DNA from: Bacteroidetes bacterium MED-G20 | GTDB taxonomy: Bacteria > Bacteroidota > Bacteroidia > Flavobacteriales_D > Parvicellaceae | Direction of reading: 5' to 3' | Length of the DNA stretch: 64,000 bases | Assembly: GCA_905182745.1 (NCBI GenBank) | Contig: CAJJCR010000008.1 | Location: forward strand, 124,001 to 188,000 | Shown: one piece after another, positions 11,038-25,762 of the stretch | How the letters are laid out: each line of letters begins with the position of its first letter | Numbering within the stretch: position 1 is the first letter of the stretch | Notes under the pieces: generated by a model | What the model saw: only the letters and a program-made list of their open reading frames with translations | What the model was told of the DNA's origin: nothing | Database searches by the model: none | Made by a program: the position numbers and the translations under genes

Positions 11038-11922
11038 TTGGGTAATGTAACTCTCATCAAAAATTTTCTAGATTATTTAATAATAGAAAAAAGATATTCT
11101 GTTCATACAACGGTGTCTTATAGAAATGATTTAAATCAATTCAATTTATATCTTTCTGAATCTTACTCTGGAATAGAATTTCGTAAAGTTGAAATGATTC
11201 ATGTTAGGAGTTACATGGTTCATTTGTTGGAGACTAAATTAGCGAAATCTACTGTTGCTAGAAAAGTGAGCACCATAAAATCACTTTATAAGTTTTTGAA
11301 AAAAGAACAACTTATTTCTTCTTCTCCAGTTCAATTATTAGAAACCCCAAAACTAAATAGTCGTTTGCCTGTTTTCTTAAAAGAAGAGGAGGTGATAAAT
11401 TTATTTGAAGAATTTAAGTTTGAAGATTCTTTTAGTGGCAAGAGGGATAAAATGATTTTGTATCTATTTTATCAAACGGGAATAAGACTTTCAGAATTGA
11501 TAGGCTTAAAAGATGTGGACGTGAGAAATGGAGAGTTAAAAGTTTTAGGAAAAAGAAACAAAGAGAGAATTATTCCTTTGTCTAATAATATTCAACCTTT
11601 AATAGATCAATATCTAAATTTGAAAGACGAATTGGGTTTCAAAAAAAAGTACTTTTTTGTTACTGACAAGGGCAATAAACTTTATGAAAAGTTTGTTTAC
11701 AGAAAAGTAAATCATTATCTTTCTATGGTGTCAAGCAAACAAAAAAAGAGTCCTCACATACTAAGACATACTTTTGCAACCCATATGTTAAACAATGGGG
11801 CTGATTTAAATTCAATCAAAGAAATTTTAGGACATGAAAATCTTTCAGCTACACAAGTTTATACCCATAATACTTTTCAAAAATTAAAATCTATTCACAA
11901 ACAGTCACATCCTCGTGGCTAA
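11038..11922 (+). CDS. xerC: tyrosine recombinase, XerC-like
   Basis: 'YQTGIRLSELIGL', 'SPHILRHTFATHMLNNGADLNSIKEILGHENLSATQVYTH'; core synteny with rpsU/hpf; TTG start. Confidence 0.88.
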   Translation: MGNVTLIKNFLDYLIIEKRYSVHTTVSYRNDLNQFNLYLSESYSGIEFRKVEMIHVRSYMVHLLETKLAKSTVARKVSTIKSLYKFLKKEQLISSSPVQLLETPKLNSRLPVFLKEEEVINLFEEFKFEDSFSGKRDKMILYLFYQTGIRLSELIGLKDVDVRNGELKVLGKRNKERIIPLSNNIQPLIDQYLNLKDELGFKKKYFFVTDKGNKLYEKFVYRKVNHYLSMVSSKQKKSPHILRHTFATHMLNNGADLNSIKEILGHENLSATQVYTHNTFQKLKSIHKQSHPRG

Positions 11923-11933
11923 AAATTTAAATT

Positions 11934-12236
11934 ATGCAAGTAAAAGTTCAATCTATCCAATTTTCAGCCGATCAAAAATTATTAAATTTTGTAAGTCAAA
12001 AAGTTAACAAACTCAATTTATTTTTTGGTAATATTCTAGTTTCTGAGGTTTTTTTAAAAATAATTAGGGCTAATTCAAATAATAATAAGCTTGTTGAAAT
12101 TAAAATTAATATTCCTGGCAAAGAACTTTTTGCAAGAAAAAAATCTAAATCCTTCGAGGAGGCTACAGATGAAGCTGTAGATGCACTTAGAAGGCAAATC
12201 AATAAACATAAAGGAAAAAATAGCATAAAAAACTAA
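11934..12236 (+). CDS. hpf: ribosome hibernation-promoting factor / sigma-54 modulation family
   Basis: 100 aa; 'VQSIQFSADQKLLNFVSQKVNKL', 'FARKKSKSFEEATDEAVDALRRQINKHKGK'. Confidence 0.88.
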   Translation: MQVKVQSIQFSADQKLLNFVSQKVNKLNLFFGNILVSEVFLKIIRANSNNNKLVEIKINIPGKELFARKKSKSFEEATDEAVDALRRQINKHKGKNSIKN

Positions 12237-12249
12237 TTTTTTTCTTCAC

Positions 12250-12283
12250 TTTGTAAGATATACTGTTTCTTTTTATAAATTTG
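12250..12283 (+). promoter_or_regulatory. Bacteroidota-type promoter (-33 TTTG / -7 TAnnTTTG) upstream of the tRNA-tuf cluster
   Basis: TTTG at 12250-12253 and TAAATTTG at 12276-12283, 22-nt spacer, about 30 nt upstream of the first tRNA. Confidence 0.7.
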
Positions 12284-12313
12284 CACACCTTTTCTGCGAA
12301 GCAAGGGTAATTT

Positions 12314-12387
12314 GCCGATGTAGCTCAGCTGGCTAGAGCAGCTGATTTGTAATCAGCAGGTCGTGGGTTCGAGTCCCTCCATCGGCT
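12314..12387 (+). tRNA. tRNA-Thr(TGT)
   Basis: Cloverleaf gccgatg...catcggc, anticodon loop tttgtaa, T-loop ggttcgagtcc. Confidence 0.95.
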
Positions 12388-12414
12388 TTAAGTTCTTTAC
12401 ATAAAAGTATTTCA

Positions 12415-12496
12415 GGGGAGATACTCAAGCGGTCAACGAGGTCAGACTGTAAATCTGATGGCTTCGCCTTCGCAGGTTCGAATCCTGCTCTCCCCA
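12415..12496 (+). tRNA. tRNA-Tyr(GTA)
   Basis: ggggaga...tctcccc, long variable arm, anticodon GTA in cagactgtaaatctg. Confidence 0.95.
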
Positions 12497-12578
12497 CCCA
12501 AGCCAATACCAATGTGGCATAATATCAATTTTTATATGTGTAGATATGTTATTATGTATTACATTTGTGGTCCATTTT

Positions 12579-12651
12579 GCGGGAGTAGCTCAGTTGGTAG
12601 AGCATCAGCCTTCCAAGCTGAGGGTCGCGAGTTCGAATCTCGTCTCCCGCT
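12579..12651 (+). tRNA. tRNA-Gly(TCC)
   Basis: gcgggag...ctcccgct, anticodon loop cttccaa. Confidence 0.95.
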
Positions 12652-12667
12652 CTTTTTTAATGGAACT

Positions 12668-12739
12668 GCCGATGTAGCTCAGGGGTAGAGCGCTTCCTTG
12701 GTAAGGAAGAGGTCACGGGTTCAACTCCCGTCATTGGCT
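12668..12739 (+). tRNA. tRNA-Thr(GGT)
   Basis: gccgatg...cattggct, anticodon loop ttggtaa. Confidence 0.95.
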
Positions 12740-12814
12740 CATTTGCTTAACGGCATTTAAATTAAATAAATAAAAAAATAAAAAAAATAAATTAGTAACT
12801 AAACAACAAAAGAA

Positions 12815-13996
12815 ATGGCAAAAGAAAATTTCGAAAGAACCAAACCGCACGTAAACGTAGGTACTATAGGTCATGTAGATCATGGTAAAACCACACTTAC
12901 TGCAGCAATTTCTAAAGTGCTTTCTGATGCAGGACTGGCTAGCAAGCAAGATTTCGATCAGATTGATAATGCACCTGAAGAAAAAGAAAGAGGTATTACA
13001 ATTAATACTGCTCACATTGAATATGAAACTGAAAATCGTCACTATGCGCACGTCGACTGTCCAGGTCACGCAGATTATGTTAAAAACATGGTTACTGGTG
13101 CGGCTCAAATGGATGGTGGGATTCTAGTATGTGCAGCTACTGATGGTCCAATGCCACAAACTAGAGAACATATTCTTTTAGCTAAGCAGGTGAATGTTCC
13201 TAGACTTGTTGTTTTCATGAATAAAACTGATTTAGTAGATGATGAAGAATTAATTGAATTAGTAGAAATGGAATTAGGTGACTTATTGGAATCTTATGAT
13301 TTTAATGATACACCAATCATTAAAGGTTCTGCTTTAGGAGCTCTTAATGGTGAGCAATCTGGTGTAGATTCTGTTATGGAGTTAATGAATACTGTAGATA
13401 CTTGGATTGAAACTCCGGTAAGAGACGAAGCTAAAGCTTTTTTAATGTCTGTTGAAGATGTGTTCTCTATTACTGGTAGAGGTACTGTTGCAACGGGTGC
13501 TATTGAAACAGGAATCATTAGAACTGGAGATCCTGTAGATATCGTTGGTTTGAGTGAAGAGAAAATGTCTTCTACTGTTACTGGAGTTGAAATGTTTAGA
13601 AAAATTCTTGATGAAGGTAGAGCTGGTGAAAACTGTGGTTTGCTTTTAAGAGGAATTGAAAAAGAGCAAATTAAAAGAGGAATGGTTATAGCTAAGCCAG
13701 GTTCTATTACTCCACATGCTAAATTCAAAGCTGAAGTATACATATTGAAAAAAGAAGAGGGTGGTAGACACACTCCATTTCACAATAATTATAGACCGCA
13801 GTTTTATTTCAGAACATTAGATGTTACTGGAACAATTCAACTAGAATCTGGTAGAGAAATGGTAATGCCTGGTGATAATGTTACTATTGATGTAGAACTA
13901 ATTACTGGTGTTGCTATGGATATAGGTCTAAGATTTGCAATTAGAGAGGGTGGAAGAACTGTTGGTGCAGGTCAGGTAACTGAGATTTTAGATTAG
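12815..13996 (+). CDS. tuf: translation elongation factor Tu
   Basis: '[17 protein letters not shown]', full-length EF-Tu. Confidence 0.98.
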   Translation: MAKENFERTKPHVNVGTIGHVDHGKTTLTAAISKVLSDAGLASKQDFDQIDNAPEEKERGITINTAHIEYETENRHYAHVDCPGHADYVKNMVTGAAQMDGGILVCAATDGPMPQTREHILLAKQVNVPRLVVFMNKTDLVDDEELIELVEMELGDLLESYDFNDTPIIKGSALGALNGEQSGVDSVMELMNTVDTWIETPVRDEAKAFLMSVEDVFSITGRGTVATGAIETGIIRTGDPVDIVGLSEEKMSSTVTGVEMFRKILDEGRAGENCGLLLRGIEKEQIKRGMVIAKPGSITPHAKFKAEVYILKKEEGGRHTPFHNNYRPQFYFRTLDVTGTIQLESGREMVMPGDNVTIDVELITGVAMDIGLRFAIREGGRTVGAGQVTEILD

Positions 13997-14060
13997 TATA
14001 AATTAAAAAGTTTGTGTTGTTAAAGGTGCTTTAGAAATAGAGCGCCTTTAAACGCATAAT

Positions 14061-14133
14061 ACGGATGTAGCTCAGCTGGTAGAGCACTGGTCTCCAAAAC
14101 CAGGTGTCGGGAGTTCGAGTCTCTCCATCCGTG
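14061..14133 (+). tRNA. tRNA-Trp(CCA)
   Basis: acggatg...catccgt, anticodon loop ctccaaa. Confidence 0.95.
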
Positions 14134-14157
14134 CAAACGAGTTAAAAGATTATAATA

Positions 14158-14397
14158 GTGGCTGGAATAAAAAATTATATAGAGGAAATTGTTCATGAAC
14201 TTTCAAATAAGGTTTCTTGGCCTACTTGGCAAGACCTACAAACTAGCTCAATTATTGTTTTAGTAACTAGTGTTATTTTAGCCTTCATTATCTGGCTAAT
14301 GGATTATGTTTTTGGAATTTGGCCTGTAGCAGATAGTGCTCAGTCTTTTAGCTGGAGAGGTGTTTTAGGTTTTATTTATCACTTTATCAATAACTAG
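14158..14397 (+). CDS. secE: preprotein translocase subunit SecE
   Basis: Short single-TM protein 'YIEEIVHELSNKVSWPTWQDLQTSSIIVL' between tRNA-Trp and nusG; GTG start. Confidence 0.93.
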   Translation: MAGIKNYIEEIVHELSNKVSWPTWQDLQTSSIIVLVTSVILAFIIWLMDYVFGIWPVADSAQSFSWRGVLGFIYHFINN

Positions 14398-14400
14398 ATT

Positions 14401-14953
14401 ATGACAGAAATTTCCAAAAAGTGGTATGTTATTAGGGCTATTAGTGGCAAAGAGAAGAAGGTTAAAGAATTGCTCGAGCTAGAAATCGATCGTCATAATT
14501 TAAACGATTATGTTGAACAAGTTTTGATCCCTACAGAAAAAATATACCAAATAAGAAAAGGAAAAAAAATATCTAAGGAAAAAAATTACTTTCCGGGATA
14601 TGTTTTATTACAAGCTGCCTTAATTGGAGAGGTAGAGCATGTAATTAAAATCAATGACTAATGTTCTTGGTTTTCTTGGTGCAACAAAAGGAGGAGATCC
14701 TCTTCCTATGCGTCAAGCTGAGGTTAATAGAATTTTAGGAAAAGTTGATGAATTAGCTGTTAGCGATGAGGAAATGAATATACCTTATGTGGTTGGCGAA
14801 TCGGTTAAGGTAGTAGACGGACCGTTTAATAATTTTAACGGTGTCATAGAAAATATTAATGAGGAAAAGAAAAAACTTACAGTTATGGTGAAAATCTTTG
14901 GTCGTAAAACACCTTTAGAATTGAACTATATGCAAGTAGAGAAAGACGGATAA
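14401..14953 (+). CDS. nusG: transcription termination/antitermination factor NusG, frame broken near 14650
   Basis: ORFs 14401-14661 and 14654-14953; removing one A from 'attaaaatca' restores HVIKSMTNVLGFLGATKGGDPLP. Confidence 0.93.
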
Positions 14954-15021
14954 TAAAGAAATTGTAAAGCAAAACTGTTAGCTTCCCTGTGGCGTTTTAC
15001 ATGTTTAATAAATAAATAAAG

Positions 15022-15465
15022 ATGGCTAAAGAAATAAGTGGATTAATAAAACTTCAAATTAGGGGTGGTTCTGCAAATCCTTCTCCTCCTGTTGGACCTG
15101 CGTTAGGTGCAAAAGGTGTGAATATTATGGAATTTTGCAAGCAATTTAATGCACGTACTCAAGAAAAGGCAGGAAAGGTATTACCATGTGTAATTACTGT
15201 TTACTCAGATAAGTCATTTGATTTTGTTGTGAAAACACCCCCAGCGGCTGTCCAGTTATTGGAATCTGCTAAGATTAAAAAGGGTTCTCCAGAATCTAAT
15301 AAAATCAAGATTGGGTCAATCACATGGGATCAAATAAAAACTATCTCAGAAGATAAAATGCCAGATCTAAATTGCTTTACTGTTGAATCTGCTATGCGGA
15401 TGATGGCTGGTACGGCAAGAAGTATGGGTTTAAATGTAAAAGGAAAAGCTCCTTGGAGTAATTAA
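15022..15465 (+). CDS. rplK: 50S ribosomal protein L11
   Basis: '[35 protein letters not shown]'. Confidence 0.98.
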   Translation: MAKEISGLIKLQIRGGSANPSPPVGPALGAKGVNIMEFCKQFNARTQEKAGKVLPCVITVYSDKSFDFVVKTPPAAVQLLESAKIKKGSPESNKIKIGSITWDQIKTISEDKMPDLNCFTVESAMRMMAGTARSMGLNVKGKAPWSN

Positions 15466-15483
15466 TCATAAAATTTAACAATA

Positions 15484-16176
15484 ATGACACTCTCAAAATA
15501 TAGAAAGGAAGCCTTATCGAAGTATGACGTAGAGAAATCTTACTCGTTAGAGGATGCTTCAAAAATTGTTAAGGATATTACAAAACAAAAATTTGATTCA
15601 ACTGTAGACCTCGCGGTAAAGTTAGGAGTAGATCCTAGAAAAGCTAACCAAATGGTTAGAGGAACAGTATCTCTTCCTCACGGTACAGGAAAAGATGTTA
15701 AGGTTTTAGTTTTGTGTAGCCCTGACAAAGAAAAAGAAGCAACCGATGCGGGTGCTGATTTTGTAGGTCTTGACGAATATATCGACAAGATTAAACAAGG
15801 TTGGACGGATGTAGATGTAATTATTACCATGCCTTCAGTTATGGGTAAAGTTGGTGCTCTTGGAAGAATTTTAGGACCAAGAGGATTAATGCCAAACCCA
15901 AAAACTGGAACTGTAACCATGAATGTTGGACAAGCTGTAACAGATGTTAAAGCTGGTAAAATTGATTTCAAGGTTGATAAATATGGTATTATTCATTCTC
16001 CAATCGGAAAGGCATCATTTGAGTCAAATCAAATTATTGATAACGCAAAAGAATTTTTAGCTGCATTAATCAAGTTAAAACCTTCATCATCCAAAGGGAC
16101 TTACTTTAGAAGTGTTACAATTTCTAGTACAATGAGTCCTGGGGTTAAAATTGAACCTAAAAGTGTTGAAGCTTAA
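15484..16176 (+). CDS. rplA: 50S ribosomal protein L1
   Basis: '[22 protein letters not shown]'. Confidence 0.98.
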   Translation: MTLSKYRKEALSKYDVEKSYSLEDASKIVKDITKQKFDSTVDLAVKLGVDPRKANQMVRGTVSLPHGTGKDVKVLVLCSPDKEKEATDAGADFVGLDEYIDKIKQGWTDVDVIITMPSVMGKVGALGRILGPRGLMPNPKTGTVTMNVGQAVTDVKAGKIDFKVDKYGIIHSPIGKASFESNQIIDNAKEFLAALIKLKPSSSKGTYFRSVTISSTMSPGVKIEPKSVEA

Positions 16177-16194
16177 TCATCAAAACATTATAGA

Positions 16195-16720
16195 ATGAAA
16201 AAAGAACAAAAACAAGTAATGATTGATGACCTAAGCAAAAGGTTAGATGAAAACAATATTATTTATATTGCTGACATCTCCAATCTTGATGCGGTAGCTA
16301 CTAGCTCTCTTAGGAGACAGTGTTTTGCAAAAAACATAAAAGCTTAGCGTTGTTAAAAATACATTGCTTAAGAAAGCAATGGAAAATGTACAGGGAAAAG
16401 ACTTCACAGAATTATATGATATTCTGCCTGGCCCAACAGCAATTATGTTGTCGGATACGGGAAATTTACCTGCAAAACTGATTAAAGATTTTCGCAAGAA
16501 AAGCAATAAGCCAGTTTTAAAAGGTGCATTTGTTGAAGAATCTATATATATAGGTGATGATCAATTGAATTTACTAGCTGATATTAAGTCCAAAGACGAA
16601 CTCATCGGAGAAGTCATTGGATTATTACAATCACCAGCTAAAAATGTAATTTCAGCTCTAACATCAAGCAAAGGAAAAATTGCTGGACTAGTTAAAACCC
16701 TATCGGAAAAAGAAGCATAA
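16195..16720 (+). CDS. rplJ: 50S ribosomal protein L10, frame broken near 16344
   Basis: ATG at 16195 '[33 protein letters not shown]'; continues in ORF 16364-16720; removing one base in 'aaaagctt' gives [16 protein letters not shown]. Confidence 0.92.
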
Positions 16721-16757
16721 AAAATTAAATAAAAAACAAATTTTAAAAACAAACAAA

Positions 16758-17138
16758 ATGGCAGATATAAAAGCAATGGCAGAAGAGTTGGTTAACTTAA
16801 CTGTTAAAGAAGTAAATGAATTAGCAGCAGTCTTAAAAGAAGAGCATGGTATTGAGCCTGCAGCAGCTGCTGCAGTAGCAGTAGCAGCACCAGGTGGTGG
16901 TGGAGATGCTGGCGGTGCAGAAGAAAAATCAGAATTTGATGTTATTCTTACTGCGGCCGGCGGGTCTAAACTTCAGGTAGTTAAAGCTGTAAAAGAACTT
17001 ACAGGATTAGGACTTAAAGAAGCTAAAGAATTAGTGGATGGAGCTCCTAAAGCTATCAAAGAAGGTGTTGGAAAAGACGAGGCTGAAGGCATCAAAAAAG
17101 CTTTAGAAGAAGCTGGTGCTGAGGTTGAATTGAAGTAA
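16758..17138 (+). CDS. rplL: 50S ribosomal protein L7/L12
   Basis: '[46 protein letters not shown]'. Confidence 0.98.
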   Translation: MADIKAMAEELVNLTVKEVNELAAVLKEEHGIEPAAAAAVAVAAPGGGGDAGGAEEKSEFDVILTAAGGSKLQVVKAVKELTGLGLKEAKELVDGAPKAIKEGVGKDEAEGIKKALEEAGAEVELK

Positions 17139-17156
17139 TTCAATTATTTATAGAAC

Positions 17157-17194
17157 TATAGGTCTAAGAATTCTTAGACCTATACCCTTTTTTT
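17157..17194 (+). terminator. rplL-rpoB intergenic hairpin (attenuator/partial terminator)
   Basis: Perfect 28-nt palindrome TATAGGTCTAAGAATTCTTAGACCTATA followed by CCC and a T run. Confidence 0.8.
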
Positions 17195-17222
17195 AATACA
17201 TAATAACTAAATTTACAAGACA

Positions 17223-21035
<3,813 letters not shown>

Positions 21036-21060
21036 TATTCACAATAGATAAATTAAAAAA

Positions 21061-24000
21061 ATGGCTTTTAGAAAAGATAAAAAATTCAATAGTGATTTTA
21101 GTAAAATAACAATCAGCTTAGCTTCCCCAGAATCTATATTAGAAAGATCTCATGGAGAGGTTTTAAAGCCTGAAACCATTAATTATAGAACTTATAAGCC
21201 GGAAAGAGATGGCTTATTTTGTGAAAGAATTTTTGGACCAGTTAAAGATTACGAATGCCATTGTGGAAAATACAAGAGAATTAGATACAAGGGTATAGTT
21301 TGTGACAGATGTGGTGTTGAGGTAACCGAGAAAAAAGTAAGAAGAGAAAGAATGGGGCATATTGCTCTAGTTGTTCCAGTTGCTCATATTTGGTATTTTA
21401 GATCTCTCCCAAATAAAATCGGATATTTGCTGGGTCTTCCTACTAAAAAGTTAGATCAAATTATTTATTACGAAAGATATGTAGTTATCCAAGCTGGGGA
21501 TACTAAAAATGCAGAAGGTGAACCACTCAAGAAATTAGACTTCCTTACTGAAGAAGAATACTTAGATATTTTGGATGTTTTGCCAAAGGAAAACCAATAT
21601 TTAGAAGATACTGATCCTAATAAATTTATTGCAAAAATGGGGGCAGAGGGTCTTCATGACTTGTTGGGTAGAGAAGATTTAGATTCTAAATCTTACGAGT
21701 TAAGACATCAAGCAAATAACGAAACATCTCAGCAAAGAAAAAATGAGGCTCTTAAAAGACTACAGGTAATAGAATCTTTTAGAGATGCTAACAGTAGAAT
21801 CGAAAACAATCCTCAGTGGATGATTGTTAAGGTTGTTCCAGTTATTCCACCAGATTTAAGACCATTAGTTCCCTTAGACGGTGGAAGGTTTGCTACTTCT
21901 GATTTAAATGATTTATATAGAAGGGTTATTATTAGAAATAACCGTTTAAAAAGATTAATAGAGATTAAAGCACCAGAAGTTATTCTAAGAAATGAAAAAA
22001 GGATGCTACAAGAATCTGTAGATTCACTTTTTGACAATTCAAGAAAATCTAGCGCTGTTAAAACAGATAAGAATAGACCTTTAAAATCTCTTTCTGATAG
22101 TTTAAAAGGAAAGCAAGGTAGGTTTAGACAAAATCTTCTTGGTAAAAGAGTTGATTATTCTGCAAGATCTGTAATTGTTGTTGGCCCAACTTTAAAACTG
22201 CATGAATGTGGCCTTCCAAAAGGCATGGCTGCAGAGTTATTCAAACCGTTCATCATTAGAAAAATGATTGAAAGAGGAATTGTGAAAACTGTAAAATCGG
22301 CTAAAAAAATAGTGGATAAAAAAGAGCCAGTAGTTTGGGATATTTTAGAAAATGTATTGAAAGGTCATCCAGTTCTATTGAATAGAGCTCCCACTTTACA
22401 CAGATTGGGTATTCAGGCATTTCAACCTAAATTAATTGAGGGAAAGGCTATTCAGCTTCATCCTTTGGTTTGTACTGCCTTTAATGCAGATTTTGATGGA
22501 GATCAAATGGCCGTTCATGTTCCTTTGGGAAATGCAGCTATTTTGGAAGCACAGTTATTAATTTTGGCTTCTCATAATATTTTAAATCCAGCAAATGGAG
22601 CACCTATAACTGTTCCGTCTCAGGATATGGTTTTAGGATTATATTACATTACTAAAATTAGAACTTCCACTGCAGACCATATTGTCAAAGGGGAGAACAT
22701 GACTTTTTATTCTCCAGAAGAAGTTAAAATTGCTTACAATGAGAAAAAGTTAGATCTACATGCGCCAATTAAGGTTAAGATAAATAACTATAAAAATGGT
22801 GAAGATGTTATTGAAATGATTGAAACCACCACTGGTAGAATCTTATTTAATGAATTAGTTCCAAGAGAAGCAGGTTTTATCAATGAACTTTTAACTAAAA
22901 AGGCACTTAGAGATATTCTAACTAGAATTATCAAGATTGCAGGAGTTCCTAATACTGCCAAATTTTTAGATGATATTAAAGATTTGGGATATCAAATGTC
23001 ATTTAAAGGTGGTTTATCTTTTATTCTTTCTGATGTTGTTGTTCCTAAAGAGAAGGACATCTTAATTGAAAAAGCTAGAAAAGAAGTAGACGAGGTGAAG
23101 TTGAACTACAACATGGGTCTTATTACTAATAATGAAAGATATAATCAAATCATTGATATATGGACACATACTAATTCAAGATTAACTCACACATTAATGG
23201 AGAAGTTAAAATCTGATCAACAAGGATTTAACTCTATTTTTATGATGATGGATTCTGGAGCTAGGGGTTCTAAAGAACAAATCCGTCAGTTGTCTGGTAT
23301 GAGAGGATTGATGGCAAAACCTCAAAAATCTGGTGCCACAGGTGGACAAGACATTATCGAAAATCCTATTTTATCTAACTTTAAAGAAGGATTGTCAATT
23401 TTAGAATATTTTATTTCTACTCACGGTGCCAGAAAAGGACTAGCAGATACTGCTCTTAAAACCGCAGATGCAGGTTATTTAACTAGAAGACTGGTAGATG
23501 TTGCTCAAGATGTCGTTATCAACCATCCCGATTGTGGTACTCTTAGAGGACTTACTGTAGGCGCACTTAAAAAGAGTGATGAAATAGTAGAAAATCTTTA
23601 TGATAGAATTTTAGGTAGAGTTGCTTTGTTTGATATTGAACATCCGGCTTCTGGTGAGATTATTGTTCTGGAAGGTGAAGAAATTAATGAAGATTCAGCA
23701 GTTGCTATTGAAGAAGCAGGTATCGATGAAGTACAAATAAGATCTGTATTAACTTGTGAGTTAACAAGAGGTGTTTGTGTAAAATGTTATGGTAGAAATT
23801 TAGCTACTGGTAAGATAGTTCAAAAAGGAGAAGCTGTAGGAGTTATTGCAGCACAATCTATTGGAGAACCTGGAACGCAACTTACTCTTAGAACATTCCA
23901 CGTTGGAGGAACTGCATCAAACATTGCTGACCAAGCTGAGATTTCTGCAAAAACAGATGGTGTTATTGAAATGGAAGAGTTAAGAACCATTGAAAAAACT

Positions 24001-25371
24001 ACAAGTGAAGGAGAAACTGAATTAATAGTTATAGGAAGAGCTGGAGAATTAAAGATTACAGATAAATCTAAAAATGTCTCAATGACTGCTAATATCCCTT
24101 ACGGTTCTAAATTATTTGTTTCTCACAAAGACAAGCTTAAAAAAGGCGATCTTATTTGTAAGTGGGATCCATATAATGCAGTAATTATCTCTGAATTTGA
24201 AGGTGTTTTAAAGTTTAATAATTTAATTGAAGGATTGACCTATAGAGAAGAAGTGGATGAGCAAACTGGATTTACAGAAATTGTAATTAAAGAAAACAGA
24301 GATAAAAAGATGATTCCAACTATTTCTGTTGAGGATAAAACTGGGAATGAACTTAAATCTTATAATCTACCTGTAGATGCCCATATTATAGTTAAAGATG
24401 GAGATAAAATCAGTTCTGGTGACGTTATGGTTAAGATACCAAGAATGTCTGGTAAATCAGGTGATATTACTGGTGGTCTTCCTAGAGTAACTGAAATGTT
24501 TGAGGCAAGAAACCCTTCTAATCCTGCTGTTGTTTCTGAAATTGATGGTGTTGCATCTTATGGAAGAATCAAACGTGGTAACAGAGAAGTTGTTATTGAA
24601 GCTAGGACTGGAGAAGTTAAAAAATACTTAATTCCATTATCCAGACATATTTTAGTTCAGGAAAATGATTTTGTGAAGGCAGGTCAAACTCTTTCTGATG
24701 GAGCCATTACACCGAAAGATATTCTTTCAATTAAAGGACCTACTGCTGTTCAAGAATATATTGTTAATGAAATCCAAGAAGTCTATAGATTACAAGGTGT
24801 GAAAATTAATGACAAGCATTTTGAAGTAATTGTTAGACAAATGATGAGAAAGGTTCAGATTAACGAAGCTGGTGACACTAAATTCCTTGAAAATAATGCG
24901 GTTAATAAATGGGAATTCATGGTTGAAAACGATAAAATTTTCGGCAAAAAAGTAGTTACTGATCCAGGAGGATCTACTGAGCTCAAAGCAGGTCAAATTG
25001 TTTCTGTTAGAAAATTAAGAGATGAGAATTCAGCCCTTAAGAGAAACGATGCTAAACCTGTGGAGTCTAGAGATGCTCTAACAGCTACTGCAGAACCATT
25101 GTTGCAAGGAATAACTAAAGCTTCACTTCATACGGACAGCTTTATTTCTGCAGCATCTTTCCAAGAAACTACAAAAGTACTTAACCAAGCTGCTGTTAGC
25201 GGCAAGGTCGATCACATGTTGGGTCTTAAGGAAAACGTTATTGTTGGTCATAAAATTCCTGCTGGTACTGGAATGAAAAAATTCAGAGATTTATTAGTTG
25301 GTTCTGTTGATGATTTAAATAGAATGACTAATAAGGAGGAGGAAACTGTAGAAGAAAAAACTGAAGGTTAA
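21061..25371 (+). CDS. rpoC: RNA polymerase beta' subunit
   Basis: 1436 aa intact; '[15 protein letters not shown]' catalytic motif. Confidence 0.99.
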   Translation: MAFRKDKKFNSDFSKITISLASPESILERSHGEVLKPETINYRTYKPERDGLFCERIFGPVKDYECHCGKYKRIRYKGIVCDRCGVEVTEKKVRRERMGHIALVVPVAHIWYFRSLPNKIGYLLGLPTKKLDQIIYYERYVVIQAGDTKNAEGEPLKKLDFLTEEEYLDILDVLPKENQYLEDTDPNKFIAKMGAEGLHDLLGREDLDSKSYELRHQANNETSQQRKNEALKRLQVIESFRDANSRIENNPQWMIVKVVPVIPPDLRPLVPLDGGRFATSDLNDLYRRVIIRNNRLKRLIEIKAPEVILRNEKRMLQESVDSLFDNSRKSSAVKTDKNRPLKSLSDSLKGKQGRFRQNLLGKRVDYSARSVIVVGPTLKLHECGLPKGMAAELFKPFIIRKMIERGIVKTVKSAKKIVDKKEPVVWDILENVLKGHPVLLNRAPTLHRLGIQAFQPKLIEGKAIQLHPLVCTAFNADFDGDQMAVHVPLGNAAILEAQLLILASHNILNPANGAPITVPSQDMVLGLYYITKIRTSTADHIVKGENMTFYSPEEVKIAYNEKKLDLHAPIKVKINNYKNGEDVIEMIETTTGRILFNELVPREAGFINELLTKKALRDILTRIIKIAGVPNTAKFLDDIKDLGYQMSFKGGLSFILSDVVVPKEKDILIEKARKEVDEVKLNYNMGLITNNERYNQIIDIWTHTNSRLTHTLMEKLKSDQQGFNSIFMMMDSGARGSKEQIRQLSGMRGLMAKPQKSGATGGQDIIENPILSNFKEGLSILEYFISTHGARKGLADTALKTADAGYLTRRLVDVAQDVVINHPDCGTLRGLTVGALKKSDEIVENLYDRILGRVALFDIEHPASGEIIVLEGEEINEDSAVAIEEAGIDEVQIRSVLTCELTRGVCVKCYGRNLATGKIVQKGEAVGVIAAQSIGEPGTQLTLRTFHVGGTASNIADQAEISAKTDGVIEMEELRTIEKTTSEGETELIVIGRAGELKITDKSKNVSMTANIPYGSKLFVSHKDKLKKGDLICKWDPYNAVIISEFEGVLKFNNLIEGLTYREEVDEQTGFTEIVIKENRDKKMIPTISVEDKTGNELKSYNLPVDAHIIVKDGDKISSGDVMVKIPRMSGKSGDITGGLPRVTEMFEARNPSNPAVVSEIDGVASYGRIKRGNREVVIEARTGEVKKYLIPLSRHILVQENDFVKAGQTLSDGAITPKDILSIKGPTAVQEYIVNEIQEVYRLQGVKINDKHFEVIVRQMMRKVQINEAGDTKFLENNAVNKWEFMVENDKIFGKKVVTDPGGSTELKAGQIVSVRKLRDENSALKRNDAKPVESRDALTATAEPLLQGITKASLHTDSFISAASFQETTKVLNQAAVSGKVDHMLGLKENVIVGHKIPAGTGMKKFRDLLVGSVDDLNRMTNKEEETVEEKTEG

Positions 25372-25375
25372 CACC

Positions 25376-25690
25376 ATGTCTGAAGAAAAAAAACAACAAG
25401 GTATTAATATTGAGCTTTCTGAAGAAGTTGCCGAAGGGATTTATTCCAATTTAGCAATTATCACTCACTCTTCCTCAGAGTTTATCTTAGATTATATAAG
25501 AATAATGCCTGGAGTACCTAAAGGTAAGGTTAAGTCTAGAATTGTTATGACACCTGAACATGCTAAGAAATTACATCGTGCTTTATCTGATAATTTGTCA
25601 AAGTATGAGAATAACCACGGAAAAATAAAAGAAACTGATCAAGCCTCTCCAATTCCATTAAACTTTGGGGGTCCTGCTACGCAAGCTTAA
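25376..25690 (+). CDS. DUF3467-family protein
   Basis: 'YSNLAIITHSSSEFILDYIRIMPGVPKGKVKSRIVMTPEHAKKLHRAL' immediately downstream of rpoC. Confidence 0.88.
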   Translation: MSEEKKQQGINIELSEEVAEGIYSNLAIITHSSSEFILDYIRIMPGVPKGKVKSRIVMTPEHAKKLHRALSDNLSKYENNHGKIKETDQASPIPLNFGGPATQA

Positions 25691-25712
25691 TTTATTTTCA
25701 CAATTTTTTAAT

Positions 25713-25747
25713 AAAGGCCATTTCTAAATAGTTATGGCCTTTTTTTA
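25713..25747 (+). terminator. intrinsic terminator of the rpoBC operon
   Basis: aaaggccat...atggccttt followed by a T run. Confidence 0.85.
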
Positions 25748-25762
25748 TATTTTCACTAAACA

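Noticed and set aside
11038-11922. Tyrosine recombinase as marker of an integrated element near the tRNA cluster
   Set aside because: Sits in conserved core context (rpsU, hpf, tRNA-tuf) and looks like XerC; no att repeats or cargo seen.
12458-12688. 76-aa ORF over the tRNA genes
   Set aside because: Translates tRNA-Tyr and tRNA-Gly sequence; not coding.
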